Assembly: GCA_016703065.1 (NCBI GenBank)
Contig: JADJCU010000003.1
Coordinates: 481,696 to 545,695 of the forward strand
DNA from: a bacterium
GTDB lineage: Bacteria; Electryoneota; RPQS01
Direction: 5' to 3'
DNA: 64,000 nucleotides
Position numbers and translations under genes: made by a program. Under the pieces are notes generated by a model. That model was given only the letters and a program-made list of their open reading frames with translations. It ran no database searches and was not told the origin of the DNA. Below are positions 18,596 to 26,490 of this stretch, piece after piece; position 1 is the stretch's first letter, and each line of letters begins with the position of its first letter.

Positions 18596-18917
18596 CACAA
18601 TCCCACTCTTGCGGTGATTCTTCATAACGTTCTATCACAAGACGAACAGATGGAACAACCTTGTTTTTGAATGCTCCCTTGTCAACTGGTTCGCCCTTGG
18701 AATGCGGCTTGTCTATAGTATACTGCCCGATCCCAGAAAAGTCGGCGGGAGAATCAACCAAAAACGGGTGAGAAATAGTGTTTCTGGTTCCACGCCCTGT
18801 TGTCTCGTCAACATCGAATTTCAATTTTTTCAAGAAGTTCACTAACAATCGCCATTTAGGAGGATTTTTAGAATTCTCCCATTCGGCGAACTGTTGTTTG
18901 AGCTTCTTGAGTTGCAA
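18561..18917 (-). CDS. hicA: HicA-like toxin, atypical
   Basis: The 118-residue protein starts at a TTG (18917). The HicA-like core is PPKWRLLVNFLKKLKFDVDETTGRGTRN followed by QYTIDKPHSKGEPVDKGAFKNKVVPSV, matching the double-stranded-RNA-binding-like fold of HicA (beta strand, then a P-H-x-G/K-x-x-x-x-x-G turn and last helix). HicA proteins are mRNA interferases of about 60-80 residues; this one is longer at both ends. The usual GSH motif with the catalytic His is GRGTRNTISH here, so the His is shifted and activity is uncertain. Position upstream of hicB with overlap is the standard hicAB order. Confidence 0.7.
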   Translation of the reverse strand: MQLKKLKQQFAEWENSKNPPKWRLLVNFLKKLKFDVDETTGRGTRNTISHPFLVDSPADFSGIGQYTIDKPHSKGEPVDKGAFKNKVVPSVRLVIERYEESPQEWDCDDEREDSEAID

Positions 18918-18948
18918 TATTAATTACCATAATTCATGTTAGAAGCTA

Positions 18949-18977
18949 ATGATACTAAAGTTGATACTAAAAAGCAA
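18949..18977 (-). promoter_or_regulatory. hicA promoter with tandem operator repeats
   Basis: On the minus strand, -35 TTGCTT (18972-18977) and -10 TATCAT (18949-18954) are separated by 17 bp. Two direct repeats GATACTAAA (18951-18959 and 18963-18971, period 12) overlay the promoter. Ribbon-helix-helix repressors bind such tandem sites, so autoregulation by the HicB protein is likely. Confidence 0.6.
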
Positions 18978-19103
18978 TGGCTCTAGTTCCTTGAGCAAAA
19001 AACGAACCAAACATACAAATATTTGTTTTAATTTATTTTAGATAGAAATTGATTTGCCCCTATGCATGCATTTGCTGTAAATAGAGGGTGCTTTCCGCAC
19101 AGT

Positions 19104-19328
19104 TCAGGTGCTTTCGATATTCCCTCTGCGATACTCCTCCGCGTCGAACAGTCGGATGTTGCGCCGACATTCCCGAATGAGTTCCCATCAATTGAACCTG
19201 GCTTCCTCGCGACCCTCAAGCAGTTCCTCCTACGCAGGAGTTACAACCACCGACACCAGTAACAAACAGTCTAATTCTGCATCTGGTGCTGAAAATGGAG
19301 GCAGACCAAGCTCCCTTTGAAGCTGGAG
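19104..19328 (-). pseudogene. Degraded coding remnant
   Basis: One minus-strand frame reads as protein (LQLQRELGLPPFSAPDAELD..., EELLEGREEARFN, ELIRECRRNIRLFDAEEYRR) but carries a TAG and a TGA inside. No family recognised. The stretch between it and the TPR gene (19329-19500) shows nothing else I can support. Confidence 0.3.
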
Positions 19329-19500
19329 GGTCGAGATTCGTTTTAGGACGAGCACATGTTATGACAAGTTATAGGCCCACCAATTCAAGCCTAAAAGTAC
19401 AATCGCCATGCATTTATGTGCTTACAACATATTTGTTGACTCTTGTATTCTATAGTGTTACATTCAGCATTATGCATTTTATCGTTGGTGGTGTACCGCA

Positions 19501-19647
19501 ATGTCACTTACCAGCACAGGCGACTTTTTGGGTCGATGTCTTGAAATCACGATGGTTGTTCCGTTTTTGAACTTGACAATGTACGTCGAAAGACAATCAG
19601 GACTGTTTCTATTGGGATCCCATTCAATTGGACAATCTGTTAGATGA
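19501..19647 (+). CDS. Possible small frame coupled to the TPR gene
   Basis: A 48-codon frame (MSLTSTGDFLGRCLEI...) ends in TGA overlapping the ATG of the next gene (ATGA). This overlap is typical of translational coupling, but there is no clear ribosome-binding site, and a minus-strand frame over the same bases also looks protein-like. A TTGACT...TACATT promoter (17-bp spacer) can be placed at about 19435-19463. Low certainty. Confidence 0.25.
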   Translation: MSLTSTGDFLGRCLEITMVVPFLNLTMYVERQSGLFLLGSHSIGQSVR

Positions 19648-20361
19648 GCACAAATCCACGCAAATATCTTGTCCACGGCCTGAGCCTAGCCGCCCAAAAG
19701 GAATGGCAGAGGGCTATTGACTGTCTCTCTATTGTCATAGACGACGGCGCTCGTGACGATGACAGTTTCGATGCAATCGTTTGTCGCGCAAACTGTTATA
19801 TGCAGATCCGAGATTGGGACCGCGCATTAGAGGATTCCGAACGGATTATGAACCAATGGCAGGATTTACAAGTGGGTTACTTACTACGTGCGAACATTCT
19901 ATCGAAAAACCGATGAAGTGCTTGCAGCCATTGAAGCCCATTTAGCGGCAATCGGAGAAGAGCAGGAACCATCAGAAAAAGGTACAGTCAGAGACCGTTC
20001 CAACATTTTCAGCGACGATCCATTGCGAGAAACACTCGATGCGTATAAAGAAGCCATAGATAAGGATCCCACCCATCCCCAAGCGTGGGTTGATCGCGGC
20101 AAGTTTCACGAAATGCTATTGAATGACGCTGAGGCGTTGGCGGATGCACGTTGCGCAACTACGATATCTCCGGATCATCCCGGAGCAAATCTCTTGTTAT
20201 CCCACGCTCTAGAAAATCACGAACACTTTTCAGACGCGTTAAAGGCACTGTGGCGCTACATAGAAAATGCCCACGAAGAGCATATTGACGATGTCATTGA
20301 AGCTGCGCTGTATATTAGAATTCTACAAAGTGCGCTTTCGCTAGATGAGCATTCCGAATGA
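19644..20361 (+). pseudogene. TPR-repeat protein, split by a one-base frameshift
   Basis: The first frame (MSTNPRKYLVHGLSLAAQKEWQRAIDCLSIVIDDG...) and the second (KTDEVLAAIEAHL... to ...SALSLDEHSE) join exactly if one A is removed from the run of five at 19905-19909, giving RANILSKTDEVLAAIEAHL. The joined protein has about 238 residues and several 34-residue tetratricopeptide repeats (A-x-x-x-G/A-x-x-x-x-x-x-x-W-x-x-A and DPTHPQAWVDRGKFHEML). TPR proteins are scaffolds for protein-protein contacts. Its partner here is unknown. It lies on the same strand as the NYN and NTPase genes that follow beyond the IS elements, so it may once have been part of the same operon. Confidence 0.65.
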
Positions 20362-20506
20362 GCCAATATGACCATACTGCGATGTGGATGCCTGCAAACT
20401 GCAGCAATAAAACACAACGTGGCTAAACTCGATACAATTTCAAGTCGCGTTCCAAGCCCACTAGTGCCTAACCTCGGTTTTGACGAGAAGCCCTGACAGG
20501 CTGCGG

Positions 20507-20526
20507 ACTGTTTTCCGTCAGCGCAT
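20507..20526 (+). repeat. 20-bp inverted repeat, left copy
   Basis: The complement of this segment, ATGCGCTGACGGAAAACAGT, recurs exactly at 23653-23672. The two copies face each other and bracket the whole IS-rich segment. The right copy lies inside the NYN reading frame. Confidence 0.8.
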
Positions 20527-20629
20527 CTTGAGGGATTTGTGTTAGAGGCATACCATCCTATCCCCTATTGACTTTGTTTCCGGACTAACACACTAACGTT
20601 GACATTGCCGCCAATGAATAGAGATTGGA

Positions 20630-21677
20630 TTACCCATTTTTGGGTGGTTCCTGTTTGGCTGGGTTTGGGTTTGTTTGTTTGAGTTCGTATTCCGGGGCGT
20701 AGCCTAAGCTTGAGTGCAGCCGTTCTTGATTATAGACCAAGTTGATGAAGTGCTTGATCTGACGCTTCGCCTCTTCAGGCGTGCGGTAGTCGGACAGATA
20801 GACTTCTTCTTTCTTCAAAGTTTTGAAGAAGCTCTCGGCCACCGCATTGTCGTATGGATTGCCCTTGCGTGACATACTGATTTGAACGCCGTGCTGCCGG
20901 CAGATCGGTGTCGCGTGGCAGCATACTGCAGCCGATCCTGTGATGGATCAACCCCGGGGCTGGCGTTCAGCAGGGCCGTTCTGGCCTCGTCCCATCAGCT
21001 TCCAGGCTTTTGGACAGCGCCCAACCCACAACCTTGCGTGAGTACGCATCGAGGATCACAGCCAGATAGACAAAGCCCAACGGCAAGCGGATGTAGGTGA
21101 TATCCGCTACCCAGATGCGATCTGGCGCATCCGGCCACTGATTCTGATAGAGGTTCGGGTAGACAGGGAACGCATGCTTGCTGTCTGTTGTAATCGTAAA
21201 CCCGCGCAGTGGCCTGACCAGCAGGTCTGACTCTTTCATGATCTTCAAGACAAGCTTGCGGTTCACAATCACCCCCTGCCGACGCAGCTCGGCGGTGATG
21301 CGCCGATAACCATAGCCAGCCTTGTGAAACGCAGGTTTCAACCGGCCAAATCAAGTCGTCGCGTCAGGCTTGCTGTGAACATAGTGTAGTGCTCGGGCAG
21401 TCATCAGCATCCTTCTTTCGCGTGGCGTGCCCGGAGAAGGGGGCTTGCGGCGTTCTGTGTTCCTAAGCCGGGCGGTTTGAAACTGATCTGTTCTTTCTTG
21501 CACTGCTGCTGTTCGGCCTCTGGGTGGGGGCGGTCGCTCAGGGGATTTGTGCCTTCTGCCAGAGCAGAATCGTGTTCGCAGCACCGGGTCGCGGACACTA
21601 AGCCTGACTCGCTCCTGCCAACACTTCCTGACCACCTGAAGCTTAAACTCGTCGAACTGGTCGCTGTCCGCCATCAA
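20630..21677 (-). mobile_element. Degenerate IS3-family element
   Basis: The orfB transposase is in pieces. 20967-21341 carries the helix-turn-helix and first part of the integrase core (GYGYRRITAELRRQG, RIWVADITYIRLPLGFVYLAVILDAYSRKVVGWALS). 20630-20875 carries the last catalytic Glu (GNPYDNAVAESFFKTLKKE...RLHSSLGYAPEYEL). The joining part, including the second Asp, is out of frame. A frame at 21351-21677 could be what is left of orfA but is not recognisable. No convincing terminal repeats were found. The element is probably inactive, or badly sequenced. Confidence 0.8.
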
Positions 21678-22099
21678 AGCTCTTCCTCTGTTCCCACAAA
21701 CTTAACACTGGGGACTCTCTCAGTCCATGGGGTTGCAGGTCAGATCTTCATTTACTTATCGACTACTACAACCTACCATTCACCACGCGGAGGCGAGGTA
21801 TTCGCTATGTCATTGATTGCATACTTCATACCATTGGTCCACAAGGTTGACTGGCACTCAACATATCCATGCTCGCCTCTATGCAGGTTGGCACATAGGC
21901 GCAACGCTTACAAAAGCCGCACAATCATTGACGGCTGAAGTGCAACATGTATTCCCAGCTATAGTGCATGTTAACGGGCCATCAAGCTCCTGTCTGGCTT
22001 TAATCTCGCGTGCCGGGCGCTGCTTTGGACATATCCTGAGGCGCATTAACGTGTAAACTGTAAGCCTTCAGACCTTTTGGCACAAGATGCGCTATTGTA

Positions 22100-23142
22100 T
22101 TAAGGTGTAGTTTGGGTTTGTAAGTTGCGGAGCTTCAGTGGTTTTGGTGATGTTGATGTATTGACCTGGCGACGGGTCTTTTTTGTTTGTGTTTGGAGCC
22201 GTTTTCGGCGTCTGAGAATGGTCTCGGCGCGGCCGTAATAGACATCTGCAGGATGCAGATTGTCGATGGATTTGTGGTAGTGTTCGGTGTTGTACCAGTT
22301 GCGGAACCGATCCAGTGCCTCTTGCAGCTCCGCCGGCGACGAGTAGACAACCCAGGTTCAACCGTTCTTTGGCCGTGCGGTTCAAGCGCTCGATCTTCCC
22401 GTTCGTCTGTGGGTGATTACGCGCGGAGTAGATGTGGTGGATGCCGGACTCATCGAGGAACCGGTTGAACGGTTTGGCGATGTAACCCGAGCCGTTGTCG
22501 CTTAAGAGCTTCGCACGTCGGTTCACCGGGACTTTCTTCATGCCGGTCGTGTTCAGCGCTTTGTCGATCAGATTCTGCGTGGCCGGTCCGTCCATTTTGT
22601 CCATCAGCTCGAAGCAGATCGAGTAACGGCTGTAGTCATCCAAGACACCGCCGGCAAAGTACCAGCCCCAGTTGACAATGTGGAAGTACGTGAAGTCCGT
22701 CTGCCACAGCTCATGCACATGCGTGGTCTTGCGATGATACTCCTTTGACGCTTTCATCACCTGCGGCAGTTCGCGCTGCAACCCTTCACGCTTCAAGATG
22801 CGGTAGATCGTGCTTTCGCTGACCGAGAACCTGCCTTCATCCGTAATCAGAAAAGAAAGCTGCCGGGCACTGCGATCCGGATACGCTAAGGCGCGCGCGA
22901 TAACCGTCTCTTCTTCCTGCGGAAGCAGTCTGTTCCAGATGCGTCTGGCCACGGGACGTTCATCTTCCAGCGTGCCGTTCTGCATCCAACGATGGTAGGT
23001 GCGTGTCGGAACGCCTAACTTGCGCAGCGTCTGGTTCACCGAAAGTTGTGACCGTTCGACAAGCCTAATCACTTCTTCCTTCTGCTGCGCACTCATGCGC
23101 TGATAGCGCTCGCGCTCTTTCGGTAATTTTAGAAGAGACTTT
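22100..23142 (-). CDS. IS3-family transposase orfB (DDE), frameshifted near its end
   Basis: It follows orfA by a -1 frameshift at seven A on the minus strand (T-run 23140-23146), the usual way IS3 elements make the OrfAB transposase. It contains the HTH_21-type region (RQLSFLITDEGRFSVSESTIYRIL) and the DDE core: D in WQTDFTYF, D in KLLSDNGSGY, E in NGKIERLNRTAKERL. At the G-run complementary to 22351-22353 one extra base throws the frame out; removing it gives VVYSSPAELQEALDRFRNWYNTEHYHKSI...HPADVYYGRAE and a stop at 22100. The element looks otherwise complete, so this may be a sequencing error. Confidence 0.85.
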
Positions 23143-23556
23143 TTTTGAGCGCGCGTACTTCCACGGTCAGGTCGGCCACCGCCTGCCGTAGTGCTTCGTT
23201 CTCCTGTTGCATCTTGCTCACATCGCCGCGGCTTGCGCCGCGTGTCTCTTCGCCTAACAGCCTGGCCTTCCCCGCTTCCATGAACTCCTTCAGCCACGTA
23301 TAGTAGATGTTCTGATGCAGGTTCTCCTGACGGCACAGCGCCGCTACCGTTTGCTCGCCGCGCAGTCCGGCCAACACCACACGGATCTTGTCTTCCGCGC
23401 TGTACTTTCTGCGTGTGCGCTGCTTTACCGACTTGATCAGCTGACTCGCACTCTCGGGCTTCGCTGCCGTCGTGCTCTTCTTCGCTTTTCCTCTGGGCAT
23501 AAAAAATCTTCCTTTCCGATGCGTTCATTATAGCACCTTCCCGGAAGCTCCGCAAC
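22124..23556 (-). mobile_element. IS3-family insertion sequence
   Basis: GTTGCGGAGCTTC at 22124-22136 is repeated inverted at 23544-23556 and marks the ends of an element of about 1.43 kb. A second, imperfect inverted pair lies just outside (22094-22125 versus 23604-23633, sharing AGGTGTA and GTTTGTAAGTT-like segments). No target-site duplication could be identified with confidence. Confidence 0.75.
23129..23500 (-). CDS. IS3-family transposase orfA
   Basis: The 123-residue protein begins MPRGKAKKSTTAAKP. It has an HTH_Tnp_1-type DNA-binding region (RRKYSAEDKIRVVLAGLRGEQTVAALCRQENLHQNIYYTWLKEFMEAGKARLLG) and a C-terminal leucine-zipper-like stretch (MQQENEALRQAVADLTVEVRALKKSLF), the standard make-up of IS3 OrfA. 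Its last codons contain the slippery A7 used to shift into orfB. Confidence 0.9.
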   Translation of the reverse strand: MPRGKAKKSTTAAKPESASQLIKSVKQRTRRKYSAEDKIRVVLAGLRGEQTVAALCRQENLHQNIYYTWLKEFMEAGKARLLGEETRGASRGDVSKMQQENEALRQAVADLTVEVRALKKSLF

Positions 23557-23638
23557 CCCTAAACGGGTCGCCAACGCTAAGTTCAGTCCGGGCCGCCCGA
23601 CTGAACTTACAACACTACATTACACCTAATAATACTGA

Positions 23639-24028
23639 TCCTTTTGTGCCAAATGCGCTGACGGAAAACAGTGTAAACACCAGGGTGACCTTAACTGCGC
23701 CAACCTAAATTGCCCGATGTCTACCGTGTTCCAGTTTGTGAACAACAATAATTGTCCCGAGTCAAACTGTTCCTTAAAAGTAAACGATTTCTTACTTGTT
23801 GAAAAGCAGAAACTGGTTGATACAATGCTCACATCGGATGCTATTTTCCACAGTTCTAAGGGATCGCGCATTTGTATAGTTTCATCCGATGATGACTTCT
23901 GGCCTGCAATTCTGCATTCAATTTCCTTGGGATCCAATGTGATTCATGTTCACACGCAACCTAGTACTAGAGTAAGCGACCAATACTCGGCTCGCTTGAA
24001 CGCATTTTATGTAAGGCGAATGCTCTAA
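23639..24028 (+). pseudogene. NYN/PIN-like nuclease, N-terminus missing
   Basis: The frame is open from just right of the IS segment. It first reads CAKCADGKQCKHQGDLNCANLNC, then from an ATG at 23717 VNDFLLVEKQKLVDTMLTSDAIF and RICIVSSDDDFWPAILHSISLGSNVIHVHT. This is the second half of a NYN domain: a K-x-VD-x-x-L-x-x-D motif and a VSSDDDFWPAI motif that supplies acidic active-site residues. NYN proteins are PIN-like metal-dependent RNases. The first half, with the first catalytic Asp, is absent, presumably removed by the IS events. The gene ends 26 bases before the NTPase gene on the same strand, so the pair was probably one operon. Confidence 0.65.
23653..23672 (-). repeat. 20-bp inverted repeat, right copy
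   Basis: ATGCGCTGACGGAAAACAGT, the exact reverse complement of 20507-20526. It is in frame within the truncated NYN gene (coding for CADGKQ). Confidence 0.8.
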
Positions 24029-24054
24029 CGACCCAACAAAGATAGAAAACGAAT

Positions 24055-26334
24055 ATGACACCTGAAGAACTTAAGAAAGTGCTGACTGCATTCGCTGATT
24101 CACCCGCAGACGTTGACCTTGACAAAGGTCAGCTATTGGTTAAGATTAGGGATGACATTCTTGTTGCCTCAGTCAGGATTCAGGAAGGTGAAGTTCACAT
24201 TGTCGAGAATGGTATCGAATACAAAGCCCACGAGTGGGTTGTACAACGATTGGCGCGCCTTTCTTCGCTAGCAGACAGAATAATCGCTTATGTTCAGCCT
24301 GAAAGTTGCTTCATTGAACCGTCAGGAAGCCTTTTAGATCAATTGGAATTTGTCCCAGACGAATCCGAACGTTCTTTGCCGAATGTTTCATCAGAAGTAC
24401 TCTCGTTGCTTGAGCGCCATCCAGCATTTACGACTAGCATTCTATATCTAACCTCTGACGCCGGTGAAGGCAAGACAACCGTAATTAATCATTTAGCTAG
24501 AATACAAGCTGAAAGATATAAGAAGAAAGAGACGAAGTGGCTGCTGATCCCGGTCTCGCTCGGCGGTCGTCCATTCCTGCGTTTAGATGATGTTGTAGTC
24601 GGAACTCTTACAAATCGATATCGTTTTCCCTTCCTATATTACGATGCATTTCTTGAATTAACTCGCATGGGTGTAATCGTTCCAGCACTGGATGGATTCG
24701 AGGAAATGTTCATAGAAAACGCAGCAGGGGACGCGATTTCTTCCTTGGGCATGCTATTGTCCGAATTAGACGGGCAAGGCAGTCTACTAGTTGCCGCGAG
24801 GAAAGCCTACTTCGAATATCGCCGACTTCAAACACAAACAAAGCTCTTTGATGCCCTGCGAAACACTTCAGTCTCTTTTGCGCGCATTTCAATTGACCGT
24901 TGGGATCAAAGCCATTTCGCCAAATACTGTAGCATGAGGGGCATCGAGAACGGCAATGCACTACATGACGAATTGTCGCGTTTGCTTGGAAGCCCAACAC
25001 ACCCAGCGCTTACGCGCGCCGTTTTTGTAAGAAAACTTGTTGACCTCATCGAAGGGTGTGACCCTCAAATTGCCCTATTTGGCCATCTGCGAACCGACAG
25101 TCGACATTACGTAACAAGCCTAGTTGATTCAATTCTGCACAGAGAAGCCAGTGAAAAGTGGATCGATAAGAGTGGTGAAGTCGCAAAACCACTGATCAGT
25201 ATCCTACAACATCGGCGTCTCCTCGCGGACCTTGCAACTGAAATGTTAAATGTAAAGTCAGAGCAAGTACCCGGTGAACTTCTAGATGTCGTTGCACAAT
25301 TATTCTGCGAATCGCAAAAGCTAGAGGCATCCATCGCAAGGCAGGTAGTTGACCGCTTCAAACAGCATGCATTGATCGTGGAGGCAACTGGCACAAACGG
25401 ACGGTTTTCATTCGACCACGCAGAATTCTATTTCTATTTCATCGGAGAAGCTGTTGGTCGCGCGCTTTGTGAAGACAATATTTCTGATGTTCGGTACATT
25501 GCTCGTCAGACCATACTCCCTCCGCTGAGCATTGAACGTGCAGTTGAAATGGTTCACGAACGATCAGGTGACTCTAAACTTGCGTCACTTAAGTCAATCG
25601 ACATGCTGGTAGATGCAGCTGAAGGCGAAGGTGCACTTTCGTACTCACGCGAAAATTGTGGTGCTCTAATCATTGCTCTACTTGACGAATGCAACAATGA
25701 GAAGCGTATTGAGATTAAAGGAATAACGTTCGCTTCAGACGCACTGCTTGGGAAGTGCCTTACAAATACATCATTTGTCAATTGCTACTTTCGTCGTTCA
25801 AGCCTATCGCAAACAACATTTCGAAATGTTGCATTTGATCATTGTGCCATCGAATGTTTGGAATTGTCGCAAGACACAGTTGTTGACCACTGCACGATGC
25901 ATGATGTCAATTGCTCTTCAGTTGTCCGACCGGATGGAGAAGGGGAACTTTTCAATCCACCCTCGGTGGCAAACGCGCTTCAATCATCTGGATTTATTGT
26001 CACATTTGATGGCCACCCTGCCGATAAAGTCGTAGAGACAAGCATCCATGACACACGTATTCAATCGACTGAGAAGCTACTCCGTGCATTCATGCGGACC
26101 ACGGTTGTGTCCGAGTCAGTTTTAAGGCAGAAATTCGGCAACAAATCTACCGCATTCTCTGATGGAGTCTTGAGTGAATTAATGGGTGCCGGGATCGTCA
26201 TTGAAGAGCACAGTCGGGGAGGAAAACGACAGGGCCACTATCGTCTGGTGTCGCGATTTCAAGACGTGTGGCAAGGGTTTCAACAATGCGGCGGTTCATT
26301 CGAACGGTTCATCACGCTAATGAAATCCCATTAA
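24055..26334 (+). CDS. NACHT-like STAND NTPase with C-terminal pentapeptide-like repeats
   Basis: The protein has 759 residues. An N-terminal region (1-110) without a known domain is followed by an NTPase core with P-loop SDAGEGKTT (134-142) and Walker B GVIVPALDGFEEMF (206-219, with the small-residue and double-acid pattern of NACHT proteins), then LLVAARKAYFE as sensor. Middle helical regions follow. Around 555-620 is a set of pentapeptide-like units (FASDALLGKCLTNTSFVNCYFRRSSLSQTTFRNVAF). The C-terminus (AFSDGVLSELMGAGIVIEE) could be a winged helix. Bacterial NACHT proteins act as NLR-like phage sensors that switch on an effector. No effector domain is visible here, and the upstream NYN nuclease is a natural candidate. 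The gene lies between IS elements and a restriction system, in a typical defence island. Confidence 0.7.
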   Translation: MTPEELKKVLTAFADSPADVDLDKGQLLVKIRDDILVASVRIQEGEVHIVENGIEYKAHEWVVQRLARLSSLADRIIAYVQPESCFIEPSGSLLDQLEFVPDESERSLPNVSSEVLSLLERHPAFTTSILYLTSDAGEGKTTVINHLARIQAERYKKKETKWLLIPVSLGGRPFLRLDDVVVGTLTNRYRFPFLYYDAFLELTRMGVIVPALDGFEEMFIENAAGDAISSLGMLLSELDGQGSLLVAARKAYFEYRRLQTQTKLFDALRNTSVSFARISIDRWDQSHFAKYCSMRGIENGNALHDELSRLLGSPTHPALTRAVFVRKLVDLIEGCDPQIALFGHLRTDSRHYVTSLVDSILHREASEKWIDKSGEVAKPLISILQHRRLLADLATEMLNVKSEQVPGELLDVVAQLFCESQKLEASIARQVVDRFKQHALIVEATGTNGRFSFDHAEFYFYFIGEAVGRALCEDNISDVRYIARQTILPPLSIERAVEMVHERSGDSKLASLKSIDMLVDAAEGEGALSYSRENCGALIIALLDECNNEKRIEIKGITFASDALLGKCLTNTSFVNCYFRRSSLSQTTFRNVAFDHCAIECLELSQDTVVDHCTMHDVNCSSVVRPDGEGELFNPPSVANALQSSGFIVTFDGHPADKVVETSIHDTRIQSTEKLLRAFMRTTVVSESVLRQKFGNKSTAFSDGVLSELMGAGIVIEEHSRGGKRQGHYRLVSRFQDVWQGFQQCGGSFERFITLMKSH

Positions 26335-26490
26335 CAAGAAACGGCGATAGCCACCTTCTTGCGCGGGCCAACCCACCACCCTGTTTCCTTTGTCGTCTAG
26401 ATGCCTTTGGGCGTAGAGTTCTTATCGTCGAGCCTCGCCAAAGTTCGACAAGTATGCAAAGAAAACGTTAGGAAAATCAAAACGCAACAC

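Noticed and set aside
23140..23146. Frameshift in the IS3 transposase read as a mutation
   Set aside because: Seven A at the end of orfA is the normal programmed -1 slippage site of IS3 elements.
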